Shown here piece after piece: positions 55,116 through 62,777 of a DNA stretch of 62,777 nt. This stretch comes from Coriobacteriia bacterium (GTDB taxonomy: Bacteria; Actinomycetota; Coriobacteriia; Anaerosomatales; SLCP01). The DNA is taken from contig SKMN01000039.1 of NCBI GenBank assembly GCA_007121015.1, forward strand, positions 1-62,777. The letters are read 5' to 3'. The translations under genes and the position numbers were made by a program. The notes below the pieces were generated by a model. That model was not told where the DNA came from. It worked only from the letters and a program-made list of their open reading frames with translations, and did no database searches. Position 1 is the stretch's first letter. The number at the start of each line of letters is the position of its first letter.

Positions 55116-55400
55116 ATGACCGATCAGCCATCCGCCGAGGCCGCCGAGCAGATCGCGAAGCACCGCGAGCGCATCGACTCGATCGACTGCCGGATCGTGC
55201 AGCTGCTCAACGAGCGCGCCGCCGAGTCACTCGCCATCCGAGCACTCAAACCCCAGGTGCACTGGGGGCTCTACGACCCCAAGCGCGAGGAGGAGATCTT
55301 CGCGAACCTCGCCGGGTGCAACGAGGGTCCGCTCTTCGACGAGAACCTCCGCGAGATATACGAGGCCATCCTTCACGTGATGAAGGAGCTGAGGGACTGA
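55116..55400 (+). CDS. Chorismate mutase, AroQ type
   Basis: 94 residues, all-helical, the usual size for the monofunctional AroQ domain. IAKHRERIDSIDCRIVQLLN is helix 1 with the substrate arginine, ERAAESLAIRALK follows, and the last helix is NLREIYEAILHVMKELRD. It turns chorismate into prephenate for Phe and Tyr. ATG 55116 follows AGGGGGAA; the frame could open at 55038. Its stop shares a base with the start of the DAHP synthase gene. Confidence 0.9.
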   Translation: MTDQPSAEAAEQIAKHRERIDSIDCRIVQLLNERAAESLAIRALKPQVHWGLYDPKREEEIFANLAGCNEGPLFDENLREIYEAILHVMKELRD

Positions 55401-56209
55401 TGGCGGCCGAGGGGGCCCGCGGGCTCGCCCGTGCAGTCGGCGCCGTCGAGCGCGACGCGGGGATGACGATCATCGCCGGGCCATGCTCGGTGGAGAGTCT
55501 CGCGCAGATGCGTGAGGTGGCCGAGGTCTGCATGCAGCTCGGTGTGCGCGTCATGCGTGGGGGTGCGTACAAGCCGCGCACTTCGCCCTTCTCGTTCCAG
55601 GGCCTCGAGGAAAAGGGCTTGCAGATCCTCCGCGAGGCGGCCAACGAGTTCGGGTTACTCGTCGTGACCGAGGTCGTCGACTCGGCTCACGTCGAGATCG
55701 TCGACGAATACTCTGACATCCTGCAGGTGGGTACCCGCAACATGGCTAACTACTCCCTGCTCAAGAAGATCGGGATGGTCACCGCCGAGTCGCAGAAGCC
55801 TGTCGTCTTCAAGCGAGGCATGGCGGCGACCATCGAGGAGTGGCTGCAGGCGAGCAACTACATCACGATGGGCGGCAACGAGAACGTCATCTTGTGCGAG
55901 CGGGGCATCAGGACGTTCGAGACGGCCACGCGTTTCACGCTCGACATCAGCGCGGTGCCCGTCGTCAAGAAGCTCTCGCTCCTCCCGATCATCGTCGACG
56001 TCTCTCATCCGACCGGCTCGGCCGACCTCGTTCCTGCGGTCTCGCGGGCTGCGGTCGCCGTGGGCGCCGACGGTATCATGGTCGAGGTCCATCCCAACCC
56101 GCGGGAGGCCCTCTGCGACGGTCCACAATCACTCGACCTCGACGGATTGCGTGCCCTGGTCGAGGATCTGGCACCGATCGCCAACGCTGTCGGTACCGCC
56201 CTGAGGTAG
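55400..56209 (+). CDS. aroF: 3-deoxy-7-phosphoheptulonate (DAHP) synthase, type I beta
   Basis: 269 residues. First step of the shikimate pathway. [20 protein letters not shown], the PEP/E4P site [32 protein letters not shown] and [20 protein letters not shown] (metal His) are diagnostic of the beta type shared with KDO8P synthase. It lacks the N-terminal ferredoxin-like regulatory domain of Thermotoga-type enzymes. Directly coupled (TGATG) to the chorismate mutase, the domain that is fused to it and inhibits it in Bacillus. Confidence 0.95.
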   Translation: MAAEGARGLARAVGAVERDAGMTIIAGPCSVESLAQMREVAEVCMQLGVRVMRGGAYKPRTSPFSFQGLEEKGLQILREAANEFGLLVVTEVVDSAHVEIVDEYSDILQVGTRNMANYSLLKKIGMVTAESQKPVVFKRGMAATIEEWLQASNYITMGGNENVILCERGIRTFETATRFTLDISAVPVVKKLSLLPIIVDVSHPTGSADLVPAVSRAAVAVGADGIMVEVHPNPREALCDGPQSLDLDGLRALVEDLAPIANAVGTALR

Positions 56210-56327
56210 GAATCCAGCTGACTTTGTCGAATCGAACCGTTGGGGTACGGGAGCGTCTCCAGGCCTCCGGGGTCGTGACCGCACACTTGCATGCAACGCA
56301 CAGGTGATCGCGACTCGGGGAGTGCGC

Positions 56328-56531
56328 GTGGCGGAACGTGGCGCAGTCAGATTCTGCGCGTACTGTGGTGCTGTCGGCACCACGCGTCTCGGTCCGTGCT
56401 CGGTGTGTGACCAGCGCGTGTGCGAGAAGTGCGGCAACATCCAACACATCAAAGGCGAGTGCAAGCCTATCCACGATTCATGCCTCAAGGACTCCGGTGA
56501 CTCGTTCTCGATGATCAAGTTCGTGAAGTAG
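56328..56531 (+). CDS. Small zinc-binding protein with multiple CXXC motifs
   Basis: 67 residues with eight cysteines: pairs at 10/13, 24/27, 32/35 and singles at 45 and 52, plus His40 and His49, enough for two zinc sites. [20 protein letters not shown] then [20 protein letters not shown] resembles a double zinc-ribbon or B-box-like fold. The GTG start at 56328 has GGGGAG at good spacing; GTG 56304 is an alternative adding eight residues. Function unknown. A perfect palindrome TTGCATGCAA (56287-56296) lies upstream. Confidence 0.75.
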   Translation: MAERGAVRFCAYCGAVGTTRLGPCSVCDQRVCEKCGNIQHIKGECKPIHDSCLKDSGDSFSMIKFVK

Positions 56532-56600
56532 AGAAGGACACGCGCCGCGCTGAGTGCGTGCGAGTCGTATCTCGCCCTTCCGCACCACCCTGCCAGCGGG

Positions 56601-56606
56601 TACACT
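56601..56606 (+). promoter_or_regulatory. -10 box very close to the helicase start
   Basis: TACACT ends 9 nt before the ATG at 56,616, and no ribosome-binding site is seen between them. A start site at the normal distance would give a leaderless or nearly leaderless mRNA. Confidence 0.4.
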
Positions 56607-56615
56607 GACTGTCCT

Positions 56616-58856
56616 ATGACCATCGATCTCTCCGACCTCAACCCGGCCCAGCGTGACGCGGCACTCGCGACCGAAGGGCCGCTCCTCGTGCTCGCCGGCG
56701 CCGGTTCGGGCAAGACACGTGTACTCACGTACCGTATCGCCCGGCTCATCGGCGATCTCGGCGTATCCCCTGCCGAGATCCTTGCCATCACCTTCACCAA
56801 CAAGGCAGCCGAGGAGATGCGCAGCCGCCTCGGCGGACTCTGCGGACCGTGCGTGCGTGCCATGTGGGTGCTCACGTTCCACGCGATGTGCGTGCGCATG
56901 CTGCGCGCCGATGCCGAGCGGGTGGGCCTCACCCGGACGTTCACCATCTACGACACCGACGATGCGAAGCGCATGATCACCTCGGTCATGGCCGATCTCG
57001 ACTACGATCCTAAGCGCTACCCCGCGAACGCCGTCATGCACCGCATCTCCGCCGCGAAGAACGAACTCATCGAGCCGGCCGAGTTCTTGCAGGCGGCCGT
57101 GAGCCCGCTCGACAAAGCCGCAGCCAAGGTCTTCCCGTTCTACCGGAAGCGCCTGCGTGAGGCCAATGCGCTCGACTTCGACGACCTGCTCGTCGAGGCG
57201 CACCGCTTGCTCGCCGAGCACCCAGGGGTGCTCTCGGCGTACCAGGAGCGCTTCCGCTACCTGCACGTCGACGAGTACCAGGACACGAACCACGCGCAGT
57301 ACCGCATCGTGAACCTGCTCGCCGCCAAGCACCGCAACCTCATGGTCGTGGGCGACGACGATCAGTCGATCTACGCGTGGCGCGGTGCCGACATCCGCAA
57401 CATCTTAGAGTTCGAGCGCGACTACCCGGAGACGATCGTCGTAAGACTCGAGCAGAACTACCGCTCGACCGCGACGATACTGGCGGCCGCCAACGCGGTC
57501 GTCGCCAACAACGCGGGCCGCAAACCTAAGACGCTGTGGACCGCGAACGCCGGCGGTGAGTCGATCAGCCGCTACCACGCCTCCGACGAGCGCGACGAAG
57601 CCCGCTTCGTCGCCACCGAGATCGAGCGGCTCCTGCGCGAGGAGGGGCGCTCCTACGCAGACGCAGCCGTCTTCTACCGTACCAATGCGCAATCCCGCGT
57701 GCTCGAGGACACGTTCCTGCGCGCGGGCGTGCCCTACCAGATCGTGGGCGGCACGCGCTTCTTCGACCGCGCCGAGATCCGCGATGTCATGGCCTACGTA
57801 CGCGCGGTCGTCAACCCGGCCGATGAGATCGCGCTCAAGCGTATCGTCAACAAGCCCAAGCGCGGGATCGGAGCCACGACCGTCGACAAGCTCGAGTTCG
57901 AGGCCTCTCGTCGCGGCACCTCCTTCGAGGACGCGATGCGCGTCGCCGTGACCGAGGAGTGGCTCGGCAGCGGGCTGCGCGCCAAGCTCACCTCCTTCCT
58001 CGAGCTGCTCGACGCGATCCGCGCGCTTGTCGCCGACGGCGGCGACCTACGCGACCTCGTCGAGGCGATCGTCGAGCGTTCGGGCCTCGTCTCGGCGCTC
58101 GAAGCGGAGCGCACCGTCGAGGCGGAGGGGCGCATCGAGAACGTCCGTGAGTTCTTTGGCGTGGTGGGCGAGTTCGCCGAGACACATGAGGGCGCTGACC
58201 TCCCCGCGTTCATGGAGTGGGTCGCGCTGCGCACCGACATCGACAGCCTCGCGGCGGGCGAGCGGGCCGTCACGATGATGACGGTGCACAGCGCCAAGGG
58301 CCTCGAGTTCCCGGTCGTCTTCATCGTGGGCCTCGAAGACCAGATTTTCCCGCACGCCAACTCGATGTTCGACTCCTCCGGACTCGAGGAGGAGCGCCGG
58401 CTCGCGTACGTGGGCATAACGCGGGCCCGTGAGCGCCTCTACCTCACCCACGCGCATGCACGCAGCCTCTTCGGCTCGACGCAATACAACCCGCCAAGTC
58501 GTTTCATCGCCGAGATCCCCGAGGAGCACGTCACCGCGAGCGGGCTTGGCTCGGCGGGCGTGAGCGGCACGGGGTACGGGCGCCGGGGGGCCGCCGCCAG
58601 AGGCTCGTCGTACGGCACCGGCCCGGCAGCGCCTGCGGGGGGCGGGCGGGTGTTCGGGACGGGGACCCCGCGCCGCGAGGTCTCCTCGGCCGGTCCCGCT
58701 GAGTCCTTCGAGGTCGGCGCGACCGTCGAGCACAAGGTGTTCGGGCTCGGCAGGGTCACCGCCGTGGACGGCGACAAGGTCACGGTCGCGTTCAAGACGG
58801 CTGGCACTAAGAAGCTGCTAGCGGGTTTCGCGCCGCTGCGCAACGTGCGAGACTAG
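56616..58856 (+). CDS. pcrA: UvrD/PcrA-type DNA helicase
   Basis: 746 residues. 3'-5' superfamily 1A helicase for repair and removal of stalled RNA polymerase or RecA. Motif I AGAGSGKTR, Ia ITFTNKAAEEMRSRL, II HVDEYQDTN, III VVGDDDQSIYAWRGAD, V TVHSAKGLEFPVVFIVGLED, VI YVGITRARERLYL. The C-terminal region has a Gly-rich linker and a Tudor-like end (VEHKVFGLGRVTAVDGDKV) that binds RNA polymerase in PcrA/UvrD. Starts at ATG 56616. Confidence 0.96.
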   Translation: MTIDLSDLNPAQRDAALATEGPLLVLAGAGSGKTRVLTYRIARLIGDLGVSPAEILAITFTNKAAEEMRSRLGGLCGPCVRAMWVLTFHAMCVRMLRADAERVGLTRTFTIYDTDDAKRMITSVMADLDYDPKRYPANAVMHRISAAKNELIEPAEFLQAAVSPLDKAAAKVFPFYRKRLREANALDFDDLLVEAHRLLAEHPGVLSAYQERFRYLHVDEYQDTNHAQYRIVNLLAAKHRNLMVVGDDDQSIYAWRGADIRNILEFERDYPETIVVRLEQNYRSTATILAAANAVVANNAGRKPKTLWTANAGGESISRYHASDERDEARFVATEIERLLREEGRSYADAAVFYRTNAQSRVLEDTFLRAGVPYQIVGGTRFFDRAEIRDVMAYVRAVVNPADEIALKRIVNKPKRGIGATTVDKLEFEASRRGTSFEDAMRVAVTEEWLGSGLRAKLTSFLELLDAIRALVADGGDLRDLVEAIVERSGLVSALEAERTVEAEGRIENVREFFGVVGEFAETHEGADLPAFMEWVALRTDIDSLAAGERAVTMMTVHSAKGLEFPVVFIVGLEDQIFPHANSMFDSSGLEEERRLAYVGITRARERLYLTHAHARSLFGSTQYNPPSRFIAEIPEEHVTASGLGSAGVSGTGYGRRGAAARGSSYGTGPAAPAGGGRVFGTGTPRREVSSAGPAESFEVGATVEHKVFGLGRVTAVDGDKVTVAFKTAGTKKLLAGFAPLRNVRD

Positions 58857-58892
58857 CACCGAAGAATGCATCCGACCGGAGGTGGCGCGTCG

Positions 58893-60521
58893 ATGGGTCC
58901 TGTGCTGGTCTTCGGCCACAAGAATCCCGACAACGACTCGGTGTGCTCGGCGGTGGCGTACGCGCACCTCAAGAACCTCGTCGATGCAGACAACGTCTAC
59001 GTGCCCGCGCGCCTCGGCCCGGTCCCGCCGGAGACCGAGTGGGTGTTCTCACGCTTCGGGGTCGAACTTCCCGAGGAGATCGCGCACGTGCACACCCGCG
59101 TGCGCGACGTCATGACCCCCGACGTCGTGACCGTCGAGGCCGACCGCACGATGCTCGACGCCGGGCGCCTCATGCGAGAGCGTGACGTGCGCGCGCTACC
59201 GGTGGTCGAGGATGGCTCGCTGCGTGGGCTGCTCAACCAGCGGATCTTGGGCGAGGCGTACCTCGGCGAGACCGAGATTCGCGGGTTCGCCGAGGTCCCG
59301 GTGACCGTAGGCCACCTTGTGGAGGTGCTCGACGGCACCCTGTTGGCGGGAGATGGGGACGCCACGCTCCGCGGTGGCGTGCTCATCGGCGCGATGGAAC
59401 CCGAGACGATGCGCGGCTACATCACGCCGGGCGACACGCTGATCGTAGGCGACCGCCGTCGCACCCAGCCGATGGCGCTCGAGGCCGGCGTGGCGTGTCT
59501 TATCGCGACCGGCGGGCACCGGCCAGCCGATGCCGTGCTCGATCTCGCCGCCGAGCGTGGCGCGTCCGTCGTCGCGACGGGCCACGATACCTTCGCCGCC
59601 GCGCGGCTCGTGAACCTCTCGCATACCGTGGGCGACGTGATGGACACCGACGTGCTCACGTTCGATCCCGACGTGCTGCTTTCCGAGGCGGTCGAAGACC
59701 TGCTGGGCTCGACGCACCGCGAAGCCGTGGTGCTCGACGCGCACCGGCAGGTCGCAGGCATCCTCACCCGCACGAACGTCGCCCGGGGCGACCGGCGGCG
59801 TGTCGTGCTCGTCGACCACAACGAGGTCTCGCAGTCTGCGCCCGGCGTGGAGGTGGCGGCCGTCATCGAGGTCGTCGACCACCACCGGATCGGTGATATA
59901 CAGACCACTGGCCCGATCCTGTTCCTCAACATCCCTGTGGGCGCTACGGCGACGATCGTCGCGCTGCGCTACGAGGAGCTCGGTGTCGAGATGCCCGGGC
60001 CGATGGCGGGCATCCTGCTCGCGGCGGTCCTCACCGACACCGTGTTGCTTAAGTCGCCCACGACGACCGAGACCGACCGCGAGGTCGCCGAGCGGCTCGC
60101 GACGCGCCTCGGGGTGGACGCGGTCGAGTTTGGCATGGAGATGTTCCGTGCGCGCAGCGCCGGCCGGGCGTTCTCGGCCGAGCGGGCGGTGAAGGCCGAC
60201 CTGAAGGAGTATCGCGCCGGCGAAACGCTCGCCGCGATCGGCCAGGTCGAGACGGTCGACGTGGCCGAGGTCATGGACCACCTCGACGAGGTGCGCGAGG
60301 TCATGGAGTCGCTGCGCGAGGCGCGCTGCTACGACCTGGTGCTCCTCATGGTGACCGACGTCGTGCGCGAGGGGAGCGAGATCGTCGCGGTGGGCAAGGT
60401 GCGCCTCGCCGAGCGGGCGCTCGACGTCTCGCTTTCCGAGGGTGGCTCGGCGTGGATGGACGGTGTGCTCTCACGCAAGAAGCAGATCGCCGCGCGGCTC
60501 GTCGACGCGGCGGGGACGTAG
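58893..60521 (+). CDS. ppaC: Manganese-dependent inorganic pyrophosphatase (family II) with CBS and DRTGG domains
   Basis: 542 residues. Hydrolyses pyrophosphate. The DHH motifs GHKNPDNDSVCSA (8-20), LVDHNE and VVDHHRIGDI frame a regulatory insert (about 70-300) of two CBS motifs (VMTPDVVTVEADRTMLDAGR and VMDTDVLTFDPDVLLSEAVE) split by a DRTGG domain. In characterised relatives AMP/ADP inhibit and ATP or diadenosine polyphosphates activate. DHHA2 at the C-terminus. ATG 58893 with GGAGGTGG 7 nt upstream is preferred to ATG 58866. Confidence 0.95.
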   Translation: MGPVLVFGHKNPDNDSVCSAVAYAHLKNLVDADNVYVPARLGPVPPETEWVFSRFGVELPEEIAHVHTRVRDVMTPDVVTVEADRTMLDAGRLMRERDVRALPVVEDGSLRGLLNQRILGEAYLGETEIRGFAEVPVTVGHLVEVLDGTLLAGDGDATLRGGVLIGAMEPETMRGYITPGDTLIVGDRRRTQPMALEAGVACLIATGGHRPADAVLDLAAERGASVVATGHDTFAAARLVNLSHTVGDVMDTDVLTFDPDVLLSEAVEDLLGSTHREAVVLDAHRQVAGILTRTNVARGDRRRVVLVDHNEVSQSAPGVEVAAVIEVVDHHRIGDIQTTGPILFLNIPVGATATIVALRYEELGVEMPGPMAGILLAAVLTDTVLLKSPTTTETDREVAERLATRLGVDAVEFGMEMFRARSAGRAFSAERAVKADLKEYRAGETLAAIGQVETVDVAEVMDHLDEVREVMESLREARCYDLVLLMVTDVVREGSEIVAVGKVRLAERALDVSLSEGGSAWMDGVLSRKKQIAARLVDAAGT

Positions 60522-60530
60522 GGGCCGCGC

Positions 60531-61208
60531 ATGGGGAGATCGCTGCCGAGGGGGTCGACGCCGTGGAGCCGGGACCCCGTCCCGGGTATCGCGGTGCTCG
60601 GCGCCGGCATAGCGGTCGTGCTGTTCGTAGGCATGACCGCCGCTATCCTCTTCTTCCCGGCGTTCCAAGACATCGACGAGCGTATCTCAGGGGTGGTCCG
60701 GGACGTGCACGTCCCGGGGTTCGTGGCAGTCGCTGAGTTCCTCACCACCCTTGGGAGCGGAGTGGTGATGGCGGCGCTCACCGTCGCGGGTGTGGCGTTC
60801 CTACTGCTCAAGCGGTGGCGGGCCGAGGCGGTCCTTCTCGCGCTGACGATGGCGGCCGGCACGGCGGCCGGCAGCGTGCTCAAGCAGGTCATCGACCGCG
60901 CGCGGCCCGGCATCGAGGTGGCGCGTATCCCGGTGCCTGAGACGTACAGCTTCCCCTCGGGACACGCGCTCTCGGCGTTCCTGTTCTTCGGCATCGTCGC
61001 GTTCCTCTTCTTCGTGCGCGCGCGTGAGGTGGGCGTGAAGTTCGGCGGGGTCATCGCGTGCACGCTGCTCGCGCTCGGCGTGGCCCTCTCGCGCGTCTAC
61101 CTCGGCGTGCACTTCCTCGGCGACGTCATCGCCTCGTGGCTGTTGGGCTCTGCGTTCCTCACGGCGTTCGCCGGCGGGTACGTGTGGTGGGTGACGCGGC
61201 GGGAGTAG
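60531..61208 (+). CDS. PAP2-family membrane phosphatase
   Basis: 225 residues with about six membrane segments. The acid-phosphatase motifs are complete: K-X6-RP (KQVIDRARPG), PSGH in FPSGHALSAF and S-R-X5-H-X3-D in SRVYLGVHFLGD. Candidates are undecaprenyl-diphosphate or phosphatidylglycerophosphate dephosphorylation; the sequence does not decide. ATG 60531, 9 nt after ppaC. Confidence 0.92.
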   Translation: MGRSLPRGSTPWSRDPVPGIAVLGAGIAVVLFVGMTAAILFFPAFQDIDERISGVVRDVHVPGFVAVAEFLTTLGSGVVMAALTVAGVAFLLLKRWRAEAVLLALTMAAGTAAGSVLKQVIDRARPGIEVARIPVPETYSFPSGHALSAFLFFGIVAFLFFVRAREVGVKFGGVIACTLLALGVALSRVYLGVHFLGDVIASWLLGSAFLTAFAGGYVWWVTRRE

Positions 61209-61260
61209 CGGCTGTCCGCGCCGGAGCGAACATGGGCGCGGGCGGCCCGGGGGCGCCGCG

Positions 61261-62637
61261 TTACGCGCGCGGGAGCGTGAGAGTGAACGTCGAGCCTGCG
61301 CCCGGCTCCGAGACGACCTCGACCGTCCCGCTCGAACGCTCCACGACGTGGCGCACGAGCGCGAGTCCGAGCCCGGTGCCGCCGCTGCGCCGCGAGCGCG
61401 CCCGGTCGACGCGGTAGAAGCGCTCGAAGATCCGCGGGACGTCCTCGACGGGGATGCCGATGCCGGTGTCGGCGACCGCGATGCGTACCTCAGTCGGCCC
61501 GGCTTCGATCCGCACGCTCACCGATCCGGTCTCCGTGTAGGTGATCGCGTTGTCGAGGAGGTTGTCGAGGGCTACCGCGATGTCGGTGGGGTCCGCCTTG
61601 GCGAAGACGCCCTCGCTCCTGACGGCGGTGTCGTCCGAGGAGAGCTCGAGGCCCCGCTCCGCCGCCGCGGTCCTGTGGCCGATGACTGCGTTCTGCACGA
61701 CCTCGCGGACGTCGGTGAGGGCGCCGGGTGCCGGGGTAGATTCGAGGCGTGAGAGGTCGAGCAGGTCGGTCACGAGGCGGCCGAGGCGTGAGGACTCCTC
61801 CTCGATGCGGCTCGCGAACGCGAGCGCTTGCGCGGTGTCGCCGTCCTCGGCGGCGCTCATCGCAGACTCGGCGAGCAGGTGGATCCCTGCGGTCGGCGTC
61901 TTGAGCTCGTGGCTCGCGTTGGCGACGAAATCGCGGCGCATGCGCTCGAGGCGGGTGCGGTCGGTCGTGTCGCTCACGACGACGAGCGTGCGCGAGCGGC
62001 CCTCGGCGGGGTTGAGCGGCAGGATGCCGACGCGCAGCGTGCGGCCGGAGGGGTCGGGCTCGCCCTCGACGGTGACCGGGCCGGTCGATCCGAGCTCCGA
62101 GGTGATGACGCTGCGCACCGTGGCGGGAAGTCCGCTCTCGTCGAGTGTCCGGTCGCGCCATCCGAGCGCAGGCGCGCGGAACAGTCGGCTCGTCGCGCTG
62201 TTGGCGAATGTGATGCGGTCCCCGTGCACGAGGAGTACCGCGTCGGTGAGCCCGTCGAGGACGGCGCGCAGGTCGCGCTGCTCGGCCTCGAGTTCGGCGA
62301 GCCGGGTGCGCATCTGTGTTCGCAGGTCGGTGAGCGCGGTGGCGAGTTCCGCGAGTCCGTCGTCGTCCCGGCGCACCGCGGTGCGCAGGTCGCCAGCGGC
62401 CATGGCGCGCGCCATGCGCGAGAGCCGCTCGATGGGACGTGCGACACGCGTCGCGAGGCGCACGGCGAGCGCAGTGGCGGCAAAAACCGCCGTGCCGAAC
62501 ACGAACGGTGCCGGTAGCAGAGCGGGCGCGACGAGGGTGGGCCCCCAGGGCACGGCGAGCACCGCGACGATCGCCGCAGCGCCGAGCGCGAGCCGCATCC
62601 GGTACGAGCCACTGAGCCGTCTGGCTATGTCGGTCAC
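61261..62637 (-). CDS. PhoR-like sensor histidine kinase
   Basis: 458 residues. Two close membrane segments (about 16-32 and 38-60) with almost no extracellular loop, HAMP (about 60-112), PAS (about 123-225), HisKA with phospho-acceptor His243 in FVANASHELKTP, and HATPase with N box LLDNAITYT, DTGIGIP and GGTGLGLAL. Short loop and internal PAS are typical of PhoR-type kinases that sense via a transporter. It starts at GTG 62637 in a 4-nt overlap with the upstream response regulator. Confidence 0.95.
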   Translation of the reverse strand: MTDIARRLSGSYRMRLALGAAAIVAVLAVPWGPTLVAPALLPAPFVFGTAVFAATALAVRLATRVARPIERLSRMARAMAAGDLRTAVRRDDDGLAELATALTDLRTQMRTRLAELEAEQRDLRAVLDGLTDAVLLVHGDRITFANSATSRLFRAPALGWRDRTLDESGLPATVRSVITSELGSTGPVTVEGEPDPSGRTLRVGILPLNPAEGRSRTLVVVSDTTDRTRLERMRRDFVANASHELKTPTAGIHLLAESAMSAAEDGDTAQALAFASRIEEESSRLGRLVTDLLDLSRLESTPAPGALTDVREVVQNAVIGHRTAAAERGLELSSDDTAVRSEGVFAKADPTDIAVALDNLLDNAITYTETGSVSVRIEAGPTEVRIAVADTGIGIPVEDVPRIFERFYRVDRARSRRSGGTGLGLALVRHVVERSSGTVEVVSEPGAGSTFTLTLPRA

Positions 62638-62777
62638 CCCTCAGCCGCTGTGTCGCCTGAATCCGTCTTCAGTGTAGGCTCGAACCGGTAGCCCATGCCG
62701 TGTACGGTGTGGATGTAGACGTAGGCGCTCGGTTCCTCGATGGCCTGGCGCAAGCGGCGGATGTGCACGTCGATCGT
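62634..62777 (-). CDS. OmpR/PhoB-family response regulator, C-terminal end (partial)
   Basis: The last 47 codons are in the window. They encode the recognition helix and wing of a winged-helix DNA-binding domain: IDVHIRRLRQAIEEPSAYVY then IHTVHGMGYRFEP, a hallmark of OmpR/PhoB C-termini, and an unconserved tail. Its stop overlaps the kinase GTG. The receiver domain lies beyond the window end. It and the kinase form one two-component system. Confidence 0.93.
   Translation of the reverse strand, partial: TIDVHIRRLRQAIEEPSAYVYIHTVHGMGYRFEPTLKTDSGDTAAEG

Noticed and set aside
56219-56263. tRNA-like stretch on the - strand containing GGTTCGATTC
   Set aside because: The T-loop-like string has no pairing T stem and no acceptor, D or anticodon arm around it.

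Overview
The window is about 62.8 kb of high-GC bacterial chromosome, densely packed with genes and mostly transcribed on the + strand. Gene content, GC-rich codon use, frequent GTG/TTG starts, RNA-processing and translation genes, CW_binding_2 surface proteins, a stand-alone GuaB3 and zinc-form ribosomal proteins suggest Actinomycetota. The V/A-type ATPase operon and overall gene order fit the Coriobacteriia side (an environmental, probably anaerobic lineage such as the OPB41-like groups) better than Actinomycetes. The lineage is an inference from gene content; no 16S rRNA gene is present.

Layout. 1-15,917: tail of tuf, then the S10-spc-alpha ribosomal super-operon from rpsJ to rplQ, with secY, adk, map, infA and rpoA in the usual places. 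16,026-19,267: ECF transporter energizing module (two ATPases and EcfT) with truA. 19,331-20,267: promoter, structured leader and rplM-rpsI. 20,347-24,262: glmM, a small Rieske protein, and glmS. The glmS leader contains a recognisable self-cleaving glmS ribozyme. 24,266-28,046: acpS, nnr, a CBS-pair protein and alr. 28,185-36,819: a nine-gene V/A-type ATPase operon (G/H-I-K-E-C-F-A-B-D) whose leader can fold into a three-way junction. 37,297-41,188: nitroreductase, family-4 uracil-DNA glycosylase, tsaE, tsaB and a RimI-TsaD fusion.

41,356-45,753: a secreted CW_binding_2 protein, then groES-groEL under a well-formed CIRCE/HrcA operator, and a small cysteine-ladder protein. 45,783-54,278: GT4 glycosyltransferase (-), ychF, a small Rossmann protein, a secreted amidase with CW_binding_2 repeats (-), guaB3-guaA and a second, divergent YchF-like GTPase. 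54,374-62,777: alpha/beta hydrolase, chorismate mutase plus DAHP synthase, a small zinc protein, a PcrA/UvrD helicase, CBS/DRTGG-regulated family II pyrophosphatase, a PAP2 phosphatase, and on the - strand a PhoR-like histidine kinase preceded by a response regulator cut off by the window end.

How it fits together: the region is a core housekeeping neighbourhood (translation, tRNA t6A modification, amino-sugar and cell-wall precursors, purine and shikimate entry steps, chaperonin, energy-coupled ion pumping). I see no mobile element, CRISPR array, tRNA or rRNA gene. The most notable items are the RNA elements (glmS ribozyme at 22,157-22,300, the V-ATPase leader at 28,088-28,180, the rplM leader at 19,366-19,401), the RimI-TsaD fusion, the second YchF paralog, and the cysteine-ladder protein behind groEL.
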